The notes: generated by a model from the sequence alone, not told the origin. 64,000 nucleotides of DNA from JADFDG01 sp965232985 (GCA_965232985.1 CBDDRC010000012.1:180290-244289); one strand, 5' to 3'. Positions 18,217 to 28,600 are shown, counted from the first letter of the stretch. Numbers and translations are program-made.

Positions 18217-19536
18217 TTAGCTCACCGCAGTCGTCGGGATCTGCGCAGGGATGCCGCGCTGGAATTCGTCGCGGAAAAATTTCAATGCGCTCTGCAGCGG
18301 TTCCATCGCGCCCGGCGCGTGTGCGCAAAAGGTTTTGCCGGGGCCCAGATCGCGGGTCATTTTCTGCAAAAATTCGATATCGCCCGGCTTGCCCTGATTT
18401 TTCTCGATGGCGCGCAGAACCTTCACCGTCCACGGCAGGCCGTCGCGGCAAGGTGTGCACCAGCCACAGGATTCACGCGCGAAAAACTCTTCCAGATTGC
18501 GCACCACCGACACCATGTTCTGCCGGTCGTCGATGGCCATCATCAGGCCGGTGCCCATGCGGCTGCCGTTCTTCATGATGGTGTCGAAATCCATGGCCAG
18601 ATCAAGCTGTTCGGGCATCAGGAAATCCGTGGAGGCACCGCCTGGCAGCCAGCATTTCAGCTGCAGGCCATCGGCCATGCCGCCGGCATGTACTTCGAGG
18701 ATCTCGCGGGCACTGGTGCCGATCGGCAATTCCCACACGCCGGTGCGTTTGGTGCGGCCGGACATGCCGTACAGCTTGGTGCCGCCGTCCGGTGACTTGC
18801 CCTGCGAAAGCCCGCGGAACCATTCGCCACCGTGCAACAGGATGTGCGGCACGTTGCACAGCGTTTCGACGTTGTTGACGATGGTCGGCTTGCCCCAGGC
18901 GCCGGCGATCTGCGGAAAAGGTGGTTTGGCGCGCGGGGTGGCGCGCCGGCCTTCCAGTGAGTTGATCAGCGCTGTTTCTTCGCCGCAGATGTAACGGCCG
19001 GCGCCGGTGTGCACATACAACTCGAAATCCCAGCCGGTGCCGAGCACGTTCCTGCCGATGTAACCGGCGGCTTTCGCTTCGGCGATGGCCTTGTTCAGGC
19101 GCTCGGCGGCGACGATGTATTCGCCGCGCAGAAAAATATAGCCACGGTATGCCTGAATCGCATAGGCCGAGAGGATCATCGCCTCGATCAGCTGGTGCGG
19201 CAGTTGCTCCATCAGCAGGCGATCCTTGAAGGTGCCCGGTTCCATTTCATCGGCATTGCAGACGAGGTACTTCTTGCCTGCGTCCGGCCCCATCGGGATC
19301 AGCGACCACTTCACGCCGGTGGGAAAGCCCGCGCCGCCACGGCCGCGCAGGTTGGAATCCTTGACCGCTTTCTGGATCTCGGCCGGCGGCAGTTCCTTGA
19401 GTGCCCGGCGCAGCGCGGCATAGCCTGCCTGCGCTTCATACGCTTGCAGATCGTGCGGCGAACGGTCGTCGCGCAGGCGCCAGGTAAGCGGGTGGGTTTC
19501 GGCTGATTTCGCCGCCGACAGTTGCACGGCAATCAT
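18217..19536 (-). CDS. nuoF: NADH-quinone oxidoreductase subunit F
   Basis: NADH- and FMN-binding subunit, the electron entry point of complex I (439 residues). The glycine-rich GRGGAGFPTGVKW (about 65-77) and the following CNADEMEPGTFKDR bind FMN and NADH. The C-terminal ESCGWCTPCRDG plus a later Cys (KTFCAHAPG) ligate cluster N3. ATG 19536 overlaps the nuoE stop; the frame continues upstream, but that part overlaps nuoE and is not protein-like. Confidence 0.97.
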   Translation of the reverse strand: MIAVQLSAAKSAETHPLTWRLRDDRSPHDLQAYEAQAGYAALRRALKELPPAEIQKAVKDSNLRGRGGAGFPTGVKWSLIPMGPDAGKKYLVCNADEMEPGTFKDRLLMEQLPHQLIEAMILSAYAIQAYRGYIFLRGEYIVAAERLNKAIAEAKAAGYIGRNVLGTGWDFELYVHTGAGRYICGEETALINSLEGRRATPRAKPPFPQIAGAWGKPTIVNNVETLCNVPHILLHGGEWFRGLSQGKSPDGGTKLYGMSGRTKRTGVWELPIGTSAREILEVHAGGMADGLQLKCWLPGGASTDFLMPEQLDLAMDFDTIMKNGSRMGTGLMMAIDDRQNMVSVVRNLEEFFARESCGWCTPCRDGLPWTVKVLRAIEKNQGKPGDIEFLQKMTRDLGPGKTFCAHAPGAMEPLQSALKFFRDEFQRGIPAQIPTTAVS

Positions 19537-20015
19537 TTGTACTGCTCCAGCAAGCCGGCGACATCGGCCGGCGCCACCGGGCCGTGGGTATCGTCGTCGA
19601 TCATCAGGGTCGGGCCTTTGTCGCAGTTGCCCAGACAACAGATCGGCAGCAGCGTGTAGCGACCGTCGGGGGTTGTCTGGCCGTACTCAATGCCGAGCTG
19701 CTTGTGCATTTCGTCTTTCACTGCGTCATAGCCGGTGAGGAAGCAACCGATGCTGTCGCATACCGAGATGACGTGCCGGCCAACCGGCTGGCGATAGATG
19801 CGGTTATAAAAAGTGGCGACACCGTCGACATCCGCCGCCGGAATGCCGAGTACGGCGGCGATGGCGTCTATCGCCGCATCACTGACCCAGCCGCGCGTGT
19901 TCTGCACGGTTTTCAGCGCATCGATGGTTGCGGCACGGGCATCTTCGTAATGCGCCATGGCGTGCCCGATTGCGTGGCGCTCAGCGTCAGACAAGACAAA
20001 ATTGTCGCGCGGCAT
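19533..20015 (-). CDS. nuoE: NADH-quinone oxidoreductase subunit E
   Basis: Thioredoxin-fold [2Fe-2S] subunit (cluster N1a) of the NADH module. Ligands C86, C91, C127 and C131 show the same spacings as E. coli NuoE. I prefer ATG 20015 (160 residues), which has AAGG just upstream and lines up with the E. coli N-terminus. An ATG at 20090 would add 25 Cys/Gly-containing residues, overlap nuoCD by 14 bp and use codons without the usual GC-ending bias. Which start is used is uncertain; the identity is not. Confidence 0.93.
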   Translation of the reverse strand: MPRDNFVLSDAERHAIGHAMAHYEDARAATIDALKTVQNTRGWVSDAAIDAIAAVLGIPAADVDGVATFYNRIYRQPVGRHVISVCDSIGCFLTGYDAVKDEMHKQLGIEYGQTTPDGRYTLLPICCLGNCDKGPTLMIDDDTHGPVAPADVAGLLEQYK

Positions 20016-20076
20016 GGCGCCTTGTTCAGGCTGGTTTTTCCCATTGCAGGTTTTCGGGCCACCTGCACAGCCACTC

Positions 20077-21867
20077 TTAGCGGTCGACATCGGCCATCAC
20101 GAAATCAATACTGGCGAGATAGGCGATCAAATCCGGGATCAAGGCGCCGCGGATCACGGACGGGATCTGTTGCAGGTGCGCGAAGCTCGGCGTCCGGATG
20201 CGCGTGCGATAACTCATGGTCGATGCATCCGACGTCAGGTAGTAACTGTTGATGCCCTTGGTTGCCTCGACCATCACACAGGCTTCACCTGCGGGCATAA
20301 CCGGCCCCCAGGAAACACCAAGGAAGTGCGTGATCAGTGTCTCGATATCCTTGAGCGTGCGTTCTTTCGGTGGCGGGCAGGTGAGCGGGTGGTCGGCCTT
20401 GTACGGGCCGGCCGGCATGTTCTTCAGGCATTGCTCGATGATGCGCAGGCTCTGGCGAATTTCCTCGACGCGCACCAGGCAGCGGTCGTAGGCATCGCCG
20501 TTGTGCGCCAGTGGCACCTCGAATTCGAAATTTTCGTAGCCGCAGTACGGGCGCGCCTTGCGCAAATCGAAATCGACGCCGGTGGCGCGCAGGCTGGGCC
20601 CGGTGACGCCCCAGGCCAGCGCTTCGTCCTTGTTGTACTGGGCGACGTCGATGCAACGCGCTTTCAGGATGCTGTTTTTCAGCGCCGCACCTTCGTATTC
20701 CTTCAGGCGTTTTGGCAGCCACTTGATGAGATCGCCAACGAGCCTTTCCCAGCCGTTCGGTAAATCGTGCGCGACACCGCCAATGCGGAACCAGGCCGGG
20801 TGCATGCGGAAGCCGGTAATGGCTTCAATGATGTCGTAGACCTTCTGGCGATCGGTAAAGATCACGAAGATCGGCGTCATCGCGCCGATGTCCTGGATGT
20901 AGGTGCCAAGAAACAACAGATGGCTGTTGATGCGGAACAGTTCGGTGAGCATCACGCGGATGGTGTTCACGCGATCAGGCACGGTAATGCCGGCAAGCTT
21001 TTCCACTGCCATCACATATGGCAGGTTATTCATCACGCCGCCGAGATAATCGACGCGATCGGTGTACGGGATGTACGAGTGCCAAGTCTGGCGCTCGCCC
21101 ATTTTTTCCGCGCCGCGATGGTGGTAGCCGATATCCGGAACGCAGTCGATGATCTCCTCGCCATCCAGTTGCAACACGATGCGGAAGGCGCCATGTGCGG
21201 ACGGGTGGTTCGGGCCGAGGTTGAGGAACATGTAGTCCTCGTCGCCGGTGCCGCGTTTCATGCCCCATTCTTCCGGGTTGAAGCGCAGTGCTTCCTGCGC
21301 GGCATCCTGTTTGGCCGCATCCAGCATGAACGGATCGAACTCGGTGGCGCGCGCCGGATAATCCTTGCGCAGCGGATGACCTTGCCAGTTGCGCGGCAAC
21401 AGGATGCGGAAGAGGTGCGGGTGGCCTGCGAAATGAATGCCGAAGAGATCGTAGACCTCGCGCTCGTACCAGTCGGCATTCGGCCAGATATCGCGCGCGG
21501 TCGGGATGTTCAGGTCGGCGGCGCCGAGCGCGACTTTGATCCGCACATCGCCGGCCCCTTTGCCGAGCGCGCGATCAATCGACAGCAGGTGATAGAACAC
21601 CGTGAAATCGCCCAGCGGCAGGCCGTCGCGTTTGGTGCGCAGCCGCTCGTCAACGGCAGACAGGTCGTAGAGCATCACGTAGGGTTGCGGCAGCGTGCGC
21701 AGGTAGCGCAGCACGTCGTTCACCTGCGCGCGCGGCACCCAGAGTGTCGGAATGTTGTCGAGGGTTTGCTGAAAGACGAAAGCTTCGGCGCCGAAACGCG
21801 CCGCGAGTTCGCGGACAACCTCGTGTTCGGCGCCGGCGAGCGGGACGGCAACCGCAGCTTCGCTCAT
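20077..21867 (-). CDS. nuoCD: NADH-quinone oxidoreductase subunit C/D fusion
   Basis: A single 596-residue protein with a NuoC domain (about 1-190, containing the family stretch EREVYDLFGIHFAGHPHLFRILL) joined to NuoD (about 200-596, with the quinone-chamber HPSAHGAFR and TDRVDYLGG). The C-terminal DVDR is the normal NuoD end. The fusion occurs in E. coli and many other gammaproteobacteria and supports that placement. It forms the connecting part of the peripheral arm next to the quinone site. Confidence 0.97.
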   Translation of the reverse strand: MSEAAVAVPLAGAEHEVVRELAARFGAEAFVFQQTLDNIPTLWVPRAQVNDVLRYLRTLPQPYVMLYDLSAVDERLRTKRDGLPLGDFTVFYHLLSIDRALGKGAGDVRIKVALGAADLNIPTARDIWPNADWYEREVYDLFGIHFAGHPHLFRILLPRNWQGHPLRKDYPARATEFDPFMLDAAKQDAAQEALRFNPEEWGMKRGTGDEDYMFLNLGPNHPSAHGAFRIVLQLDGEEIIDCVPDIGYHHRGAEKMGERQTWHSYIPYTDRVDYLGGVMNNLPYVMAVEKLAGITVPDRVNTIRVMLTELFRINSHLLFLGTYIQDIGAMTPIFVIFTDRQKVYDIIEAITGFRMHPAWFRIGGVAHDLPNGWERLVGDLIKWLPKRLKEYEGAALKNSILKARCIDVAQYNKDEALAWGVTGPSLRATGVDFDLRKARPYCGYENFEFEVPLAHNGDAYDRCLVRVEEIRQSLRIIEQCLKNMPAGPYKADHPLTCPPPKERTLKDIETLITHFLGVSWGPVMPAGEACVMVEATKGINSYYLTSDASTMSYRTRIRTPSFAHLQQIPSVIRGALIPDLIAYLASIDFVMADVDR

Positions 21868-21895
21868 GGGTTCACGCTCGTTTGCATGCTTTTTC

Positions 21896-22564
21896 TCACA
21901 CCTGGTCCGGTGTACGCAGGTTGGTGACGGCGATGCACTCGGCTCGCTTGCGTTCGCGTTCCGCCGGCATCTCGGCGCGATACACGCCCTGGTCGCCGAC
22001 CACCCACGACAGCGGGCGACGCTCCTTGCCGATCGAATCCTGCAGCAACATCAGGCCCTGCAGGAAAGCTTCCGGGCGTGGCGGGCAGCCGGGAATGTAG
22101 ACATCGACGGGCAGAAATTTGTCGACACCCTGCACCACGGAATAGATGTCATACATGCCGCCGGAGTTGGCGCAGGCGCCCATCGAGATCACCCACTTCG
22201 GTTCGAGCATCTGTTCATACAAGCGCTGAATGACAGGCGCCATCTTGATGAAGCAGGTGCCGGCGATGACCATCAGATCCGCCTGGCGTGGCGAGGCACG
22301 AATGACTTCTGCACCGAAGCGGGCGATATCGTGCGGCGTGGTGAAGGCCGTGGCCATTTCCACATAGCAACAGGACAGCCCGAAGTTGTACGGCCACAGT
22401 GAATTCTTGCGGCCCCAGTTCACGGCGTCGTGCGCCATGTCTTCGAGCTTGCCCATATAGATGCTGCGATGGACATGGTCGGCGGCGGGATCGTCGACCT
22501 GCTGCTGGGCTTGGGGATAACGACCGGCCGCGTTGGGGTCGATCCGGGTGAGTGTGTATTTCAT
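21896..22564 (-). CDS. nuoB: NADH-quinone oxidoreductase subunit B
   Basis: Subunit holding cluster N2, which reduces quinone. Ligands C65, C66, C131 and C160 are all present, including the tandem Cys pair in GLSCCYVEM. 222 residues from ATG 22564; the open frame extends upstream, but those residues are Arg/Pro/Ser-rich and overlap nuoA. It lies 16 bp after nuoA and 28 bp before nuoCD. Confidence 0.96.
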   Translation of the reverse strand: MKYTLTRIDPNAAGRYPQAQQQVDDPAADHVHRSIYMGKLEDMAHDAVNWGRKNSLWPYNFGLSCCYVEMATAFTTPHDIARFGAEVIRASPRQADLMVIAGTCFIKMAPVIQRLYEQMLEPKWVISMGACANSGGMYDIYSVVQGVDKFLPVDVYIPGCPPRPEAFLQGLMLLQDSIGKERRPLSWVVGDQGVYRAEMPAERERKRAECIAVTNLRTPDQV

Positions 22565-22580
22565 GGCGAAGACACCCCGC

Positions 22581-23018
22581 TCAGGGCGATGGCGTGATGG
22601 ATGGGGAGGCGGCGGCTTCCTGCCGGGCCTTGCGCTGGCGCTTTGCCGGCGCCCAGTCCAGCGCGCCGATCCGCCACAGGTAAACAAGGCCGAGCAGCAG
22701 CTCGGCGGCGAAAATGGATACGACGACGAACCCGGCCCAGCCCGCCTCGCGGACCGACACCGCCCAGGCATAGAGGAACAGGGCCTCAACATCGAAGATC
22801 ACGAAGAACATCGCGATCAGGTAGAACTTGGCGGAGAGCCGCAGGCGGGCACCGCCGACCGACACCACGCCCGACTCGAAGGGCTCATCCTTGGCGCGGC
22901 CCCAGGTGCGGCCGCCGAGCCATACCGGCAGGCCCACCATGAACGCGCAGATGAAGGCGACGAGGAACAGGTAGACACCGAGGGACCAGTACTGCGCAAG
23001 GGTTTCAGTCGGCGACAC
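22581..23018 (-). CDS. nuoA: NADH-quinone oxidoreductase subunit A
   Basis: Small membrane subunit of complex I with three helices (145 residues). The conserved loop KDEPFESGVVSVGGARLRLSAKF and the segment FFVIFDVEALFLYAWAV identify it. I chose GTG 23018 because GGGAG lies 8 bp upstream and the N-terminus (VSPTETLAQYWSLGVY) then has the usual length; the frame is open to 23186 but that part is upstream leader and promoter. First gene of the nuo operon. Confidence 0.93.
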   Translation of the reverse strand: MSPTETLAQYWSLGVYLFLVAFICAFMVGLPVWLGGRTWGRAKDEPFESGVVSVGGARLRLSAKFYLIAMFFVIFDVEALFLYAWAVSVREAGWAGFVVVSIFAAELLLGLVYLWRIGALDWAPAKRQRKARQEAAASPSITPSP

Positions 23019-23104
23019 GTCAGCGACTCCCGTCTCGGCGTTGAGCGGTGATACACGATGCGGTTGCCTGAATATCAGGGTCGTAAGGGTACCGGGCGGC
23101 GCGG

Positions 23105-23133
23105 ATGATACGCGGCCCGTGCAGGGCTGTAAA
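23105..23133 (-). promoter_or_regulatory. sigma70-like promoter of the nuo operon
   Basis: On the minus strand TTTACA and TATCAT are separated by exactly 17 bp, each one base from consensus. The predicted transcript starts near 23098, about 80 bases before the nuoA GTG. No other promoter of this quality was seen in the 198 bp upstream of nuoA. Confidence 0.65.
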
Positions 23134-23188
23134 TTTGTGATGACCGGGGGGTGGGCTTTTCCGGCGCCGGCAGCCGGGCCGGTCACGC

Positions 23189-23211
23189 GCGCGCAGCAAG
23201 CGGCTGCGCGC
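23189..23211. terminator. GC-rich hairpin after the unknown gene upstream of nuoA
   Basis: Inverted repeat GCGCGCAGC/GCTGCGCGC, 9-bp stem and 5-base loop, just past the stop of the gene ending at 23217. There is no T run, so it may be only an RNA 3' end structure or a Rho-assisted site. Confidence 0.35.
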
Positions 23212-23216
23212 CCAGC

Positions 23217-23948
23217 TCATGTGTACCGCGCTGCCGGCAGTTCGTGCAGCATGCTGTCGATATGATCGGCGAGGCCGCGGCGCTGGCGCGCCGACAGATA
23301 CGGAATGCTCCGGTGGGTCATCCCGCGCATGGCGCTGCGGGCTACCGCGATGCCGCCGTCAGCGGCCTTGCGGATCACGAAACCGAACTGCATCAGATCC
23401 CGGGGCGCTTCCAGCAGCGAGTGCAGAACCGCATCGGTGAGTGCGTCCAGTGCCTGCACCGTGCGGGCGGCGTCGTACGGGGCGTTGGCATCGCGCAGGT
23501 GCGCGCAGACGGCGCGCAACTCGGCCGCGAAGGAATCGTCGACCGGAAAACCGATCCAGGGTTGCGGCTGGCCATGGGCGTCGTCGATGTCCATCAGCAC
23601 GGTGCGGAAATAGCGCATCGCCCGCATCAGCTTGTCGTTGCTCAACATGCCGCTGAGTAACCGGCAGAAGCCGCCGATATAGTCGTCGAGATAGCGGAGC
23701 GTCTTGTGGATCTCGGCGCTTGGCCGGTCCGGACGCTGCAGGCGCTGCACCAGATCGACGACCATCACCTGCAGCACTTCGCGGGCAGCAGTTTCCAGCA
23801 CGCGGGCAGCGAGTGATTTCTGCGCTTCGCGCGTGCCGGATTCGAGGTTGGCAATCAGCTGCAGCACGTCGCTGCGCAGCGACGGATGCGACGGATAGGC
23901 AATGAAATGGGCAGTGGCCTGAGCGGGATGGTCGGCGGGTCGGATCAT
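23217..23948 (-). CDS. Hypothetical helical protein
   Basis: 243 residues from ATG 23948; a longer frame to 24011 adds 21 residues that reach into the divergent upstream region. I recognise no domain. It looks soluble and mostly alpha-helical, rich in Leu, Ala, Arg and Asp, with no signal peptide, membrane helix or metal-binding motif. A feature that may help a profile search is RYLDDYIGGFCRLLSGML near the middle. It is divergent from the flavoprotein gene at 24104 and co-directional with nuo, but separated from it by a hairpin and the nuo promoter. GC and codon use match the neighbours, so it is probably a real lineage gene. Confidence 0.7.
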   Translation of the reverse strand: MIRPADHPAQATAHFIAYPSHPSLRSDVLQLIANLESGTREAQKSLAARVLETAAREVLQVMVVDLVQRLQRPDRPSAEIHKTLRYLDDYIGGFCRLLSGMLSNDKLMRAMRYFRTVLMDIDDAHGQPQPWIGFPVDDSFAAELRAVCAHLRDANAPYDAARTVQALDALTDAVLHSLLEAPRDLMQFGFVIRKAADGGIAVARSAMRGMTHRSIPYLSARQRRGLADHIDSMLHELPAARYT

Positions 23949-24103
23949 GGTCGATTTTGGCCATTGGCTGACGGCAGCATGAGGATACAGGCTGGCGGAT
24001 GGCATGCGCATTGACTGATCCGGCGACTTGTTTTGGCCAGTTCATCCTGTTGCGGCCATGGCTTGCCTATACTTGCGTTGCCTTTTTCTTCCCGGAGCCG
24101 CCC

Positions 24104-25288
24104 GTGCATCAGCAGGACGTGATCGTGGTCGGTGGTGGCCAGGCCGGCGCCGCCTGCGCCCATGACCTGGCTAGCGCCGGCTTGTCGGTGCTGCTGGTCG
24201 ACCGCCGCGCCTTTCCGCGCTTCAAGGCCTGTGCCGGCGGCGTCACCACCAAGGCGTTGCGCCGCTATCGTTTTTCCATCGCGTCGGTGATCCGCCAGGT
24301 CGAAAGTGACATGCGCGTCTCGCTCTATCTGAAGCGCGAAGCGACGCTGCGCGCGCCGGCCCCGATCTGTGCGCTGACGGTGCGCACCGAACTCGATGCG
24401 CTGTGCTTCAATCGCGCGATCACTGCCGGTGCACGTTTCGAACAGATCGGCCCGATCCGCAGCATTGATGAGGGTGCCGATGGCGTCACGCTCACGCTCG
24501 ACAACGGCCGCGTGCTGCGTGCCCGCTTCCTTGTCGGTGCCGACGGTGCCCACTCGCAGGTGCGCAAACTCACCGGTGGTTTCGTGCCTGATCGCACGGC
24601 GGTGGCGATGGAGGGCGTTGTGCGTTTGCCGGCGGGAGTGCCGCTGCCGCCGTTGACCTTCGATTTTGGCGTGGTGGGGCAGGGCTACGGCTGGTTGTTT
24701 CCGAAGGGCGATCATCTCAACGTCGGCATCTACACGCGGCGGCCGGAAGAGGTGCAATTCTCGAAAGATCACCTGCGTGAGTACGTGCAGCGTCGGCTGG
24801 GCATCCGTGGCGATGCGATCGAGCATCTGGTCGGTTTTCCCATCGGCACGGGCGGCGAGTACTACCAGCCGCGCAGCGAGCGCGTGCTGCTGGTTGGCGA
24901 TGCTGCCGGCATGGCCGAGGCGTTGCTTGGTGAGGGCATTCACAACGCGCTGCTCACCGGCCAGATGGCGGCGAATGCAATCGTGCTGGCGCTGGCCGCA
25001 AACGGCAGCGCGCGCACGTTGTATGACGACTATTCGGCGATCGTGCGCGGCGACATCCACAATTGCCGCAAGCTCGCGCAGCTTTTCTACAAATTTCTGC
25101 CGATCAGCTACGGCATTCTTCGCCACGTTGTCGATGACGTGCTGGTGAACGGCTTTGCCGCCGGCATGACCACCACCGAGTGCAAGCGGGCCTTCTTCAC
25201 CCGCAAGCCGGCCTATGATTTTTCACCGCCGCTTAGTCTGCTGGCGAAGGAGCCGTTGGGGCGTCGCAGCGATCTGTTTTTTTCCTAG
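24104..25288 (+). CDS. Geranylgeranyl-reductase family FAD-dependent oxidoreductase
   Basis: 394-residue flavoprotein with an N-terminal FAD-binding Rossmann motif (VVGGGQAGAACA). The geranylgeranyl-reductase fingerprint KACAGG follows at about residue 42, and a second FAD motif lies at GDAAGMAEALLGEGIHNAL. Family members reduce isoprenoid double bonds or act as related hydroxylases and dehydrogenases. GTG 24104 is chosen because GGAG lies 6 bp upstream and the Rossmann strand begins within five residues; the frame is open back to 23999. No partner gene suggests the substrate; quinone or isoprenoid modification is possible. Confidence 0.82.
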   Translation: MHQQDVIVVGGGQAGAACAHDLASAGLSVLLVDRRAFPRFKACAGGVTTKALRRYRFSIASVIRQVESDMRVSLYLKREATLRAPAPICALTVRTELDALCFNRAITAGARFEQIGPIRSIDEGADGVTLTLDNGRVLRARFLVGADGAHSQVRKLTGGFVPDRTAVAMEGVVRLPAGVPLPPLTFDFGVVGQGYGWLFPKGDHLNVGIYTRRPEEVQFSKDHLREYVQRRLGIRGDAIEHLVGFPIGTGGEYYQPRSERVLLVGDAAGMAEALLGEGIHNALLTGQMAANAIVLALAANGSARTLYDDYSAIVRGDIHNCRKLAQLFYKFLPISYGILRHVVDDVLVNGFAAGMTTTECKRAFFTRKPAYDFSPPLSLLAKEPLGRRSDLFFS

Positions 25289-25641
25289 GGAAACAGGAAA
25301 AGACAGCGGGCAAGCAGGGGCAGTAGACGCGCCAGAGGGCATCCCAAGATCAAAGCGAAGGCGGAAGACACACAGCCGAAAGCGGACTTAGCCACGGAAA
25401 CCTGATTAGATCAGGAACCCGACACCCGGGGCAGAATTGCGTGGAAATCAACAGCCTGCGACGGCCCCTGTCGCATTCATGGGCTATTTCACGATCACTG
25501 CCTTTTCGGGGTGCCGGTGGGGTCGGGCCGATTGTTATGATCAGCCGGTTTTCGTAGTGGGGGATTCCTGCCCGTAACCGGGTTCCTTCCGCATTGATGC
25601 GTCGTTGCGTTATTCAAGATCGTGTTGCCCAAGGGACTTCC
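25289..25641. other. 353-bp intergenic region upstream of the defence operon
   Basis: No convincing gene or terminator hairpin seen. It marks the change from GC-rich core genes to the defence island. Apart from the weak extended -10 listed separately, I see no repeats matching the far end of the island. Confidence 0.6.
25533..25541 (+). promoter_or_regulatory. Possible extended -10 promoter for the methyltransferase operon
   Basis: TGTTATGAT gives a TATGAT -10 with a TGn extension. The -35 region 17 bp upstream (GCCGGT) is poor, as is common for extended -10 promoters. The predicted start near 25548 leaves a leader of about 95 bases before the ATG at 25642. Confidence 0.35.
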
Positions 25642-28600
25642 ATGACTGATCACGCTCGCCAAGACCGCCTGAAAGCCCTCCTGTTGAGCCTGGTGCCTGC
25701 GGACGGCTCCGGCGTGGGCAACCAGACCCTTACCGACCAGTTCTTCGTGGCAGCCAAGGCCGAGGGGCTCAACGCCACCGCCAAGGACTACGACCACGCC
25801 AAGGAGTCGCTGGTGGCTGACGGGGTGCTCGCCAAGGGCAAGGGCCGGGGAGGCTCCGTGCACCGGGTAGAGGCCACAGGCGAGGCCGACGACGAGGGCT
25901 TCGACCTGGCAGCTCAGGCGATCCCCGAGGGTGCTGACCAGCCCGCCCCCAAAGCAGGCAAGGCCAAGCCGCTCGCTCCGAAGGCCAAGCCGGGAGTCGA
26001 CACCCAGGTCGTCAGTTACCGCCACCTCGATAAACGTAAAAACAATCCTGAAGTTGGTGTGGTGACGCCCGCGACTGACGGGGTGGCCGAGCCCAAGCGT
26101 TACGACTACGACCCGCACATTGATCCGGCTCTGAAATTCGACTCGGGGCGTGGTGAGGTTGAGCGTCTGATTGATGACGCGCTGGCCAGCGGTAACGAAC
26201 AGGTGATGCGTGAGGCACTCTCTGAGCTCAAACGCAGGTCGCAGCCCTATCTCGACTGGTCAGGCAAAGCCGAACGCACGAGCTTCGAGATCGACACGGT
26301 TTCGCTCCACGTCCATGAGCGTATCGATCCTGCGACGATCCTCGCTGCGGTTCGCAAAGAACTGAAAGGCGGCGGCAAGAACAAGTCGATCATGTCCGGA
26401 CAGGGCGATATGTTTTCCGCGCCGTTCGAGAATCTTCCGCTACGAGATGCGATTGATTTCTACAAACATGAGCGTGGCTGGTCGAACCGGATGATTGCCG
26501 GAGACAGCCTGCTAGTTATGAACTCTCTGTTGCAGAAGGAGAGCATGGCCGGGCAGGTTCAGATGATCTACATCGATCCGCCATATGGGATTAAGTACGG
26601 CTCGAATTTTCAGCCGTTTGTTGGAAAGCGTGATGTAAAAGATCGCAAGGACGAGGATCTTACTCAAGAGCCAGAAATGCTCAAGGCATTTCGAGATACA
26701 TGGGAGCTCGGAATCCATTCATATCTATCCTACCTTCGCGATCGAGTCAGCCTGTCGAAAGATCTTTTGAATGCTACTGGAAGTATATTCATACAGATTT
26801 CCGATGAAAACGTTCACCATGTTCGTGAAATTCTTGATGACATATTTGGTGCGAAAAACCTTGTTGCACAGATCTGTGTAAGTAAGACCAGTGCCGTAAA
26901 TAGCCCGCAGGCGAAAACAAATACGTTGGCCGGAGTTGCGGATTACATTGTCTGGTACGCGAAGGACATTTCTTCTGTTAAATACCAACAGCTTTTTCGC
27001 GAAAAGTCAGATGGAAAATCTTTTGATGACGTATTCAAGTATGTGGAGCTATCCAGTGGGCGTCGCGTAAGCGTGAGCGATGAGCAAGCCAAGTCTTTCA
27101 TCGAGGGAGACGCGGATGGCAGATTGTATTCACTTGGTGATTCAACATCTCAAAAGCCCACAACGGTTTTCGACTTCTCGTTTCGGGGTGGTGTCTATAG
27201 GCCCGGCAGTCGGGGCTGGCGTACTACCGAGGAGGGTATGCGTCGAGTTGAAATTGCAAATCGTTGGGTTCCGGTAAATGCAAACCTTCGATATGTTTCT
27301 TACGCAGATGATTTTCCGGTTATATCCCTAAATAATTTTTGGGAGGACACCGGGACGGGAAGTTTCCTCGATCAGAAGGTGTATGTCGTTCAGACGGGGA
27401 CGAAAATTATTGAGCGCTGCATGCTCATGTGTACCGACCCTGGGGATCTGGTTCTCGATCCGACATGTGGGTCAGGCACGACGGCGTACGTTGCTGAGAA
27501 GTGGGGGAGGCGTTGGGTGACCTGCGATACGTCTCGTGTGGCAGTTGCTTTGGCGAAGCAGCGCCTGATGACGGCGTGTTATGACTACTTTGAGCTCAAA
27601 TATCCGGCAGAAGGATTGCGAGGTGGTTTTATTTATAGGACGGTCCCACACGTCACTCTTAAGTCGATTGCGAGTAATCCTGAGATCGATGAGATACACG
27701 AGAAAATGCATGCATCTATTGAGGATTGTTTGGGGACGCTCAATTCGATTCTGAAGAAGGATGGTGTTCAATCGTATAAGGCTAGTGATAGTGGTCGGTC
27801 CGTTCGCGATTTAAATTTTCCTCGCGGAGACCAATTGAATTGGTGGGAGATCCCGTTTGAGTTTCCGAACGAATGGCCAACTTCAGCTAGGAAGTCCTTT
27901 GAAGAGTTTCACGCGGGCCGCTTGGCGATGCGGAAGAGAATTGATCAGTCGATCTCCACGCATGCTGATCAAGAAATACTTTACGACCAGCCGGTTATGT
28001 CGAAGGACAAGCTACGCATTACTGGGCCATTTACAGTAGAGGCCGTGCCATTCCCTTCCGTGCTTGCTCTGGACGAAGCCGAGCAACCAAAAGAGGCCGA
28101 CGTCACTATCGCCCGCTCTGGCGAGTCTTCGCGTCAACATCAATGGAAAGACGAGCTTTTCCGCGCTGGCATCCGCGGCAAGGGCGGTCAGAAGATGCAG
28201 TTCTCCGAACTGGAAATTCTTGCCGGGACCCGCTACTTGCACGCGTCTGGCTTGCTCAAAGACACGGGTGAGCGAGTTGTCGTGAGCTTCGGTCCGCAGC
28301 ACGCTCCGTTGGAGCAGCGCCAGGTTGAACTCGCTCTGCGTGAGGCTGAAACGCTTCGCCCCTCGCCCAAGTTCATTCTGTTTGCAGCCTTCGCTTTCGA
28401 TCCGGAAGCAGCCAAGGACATCGACCAGGTTAACTGGCCGGGCGTCACGCTGTTGAAAGCCCAAATGAATACCGACCTGCTGACCGAGGATCTGAAGAAG
28501 AATCGGTCGAGCAACGAATCGTTCTGGCTTATGGGTCAGCCCGAGGTCGAGGTTCGGAAACTGAAAGACGGCAATTACCAGGTCGAAGTCAAAGGCTTCG

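Noticed and set aside
16748..18220. A 490-codon plus-strand open frame opposite nuoG
   Set aside because: Antisense to the iron-sulfur part of nuoG, where all cluster ligands are in place; no ribosome site.
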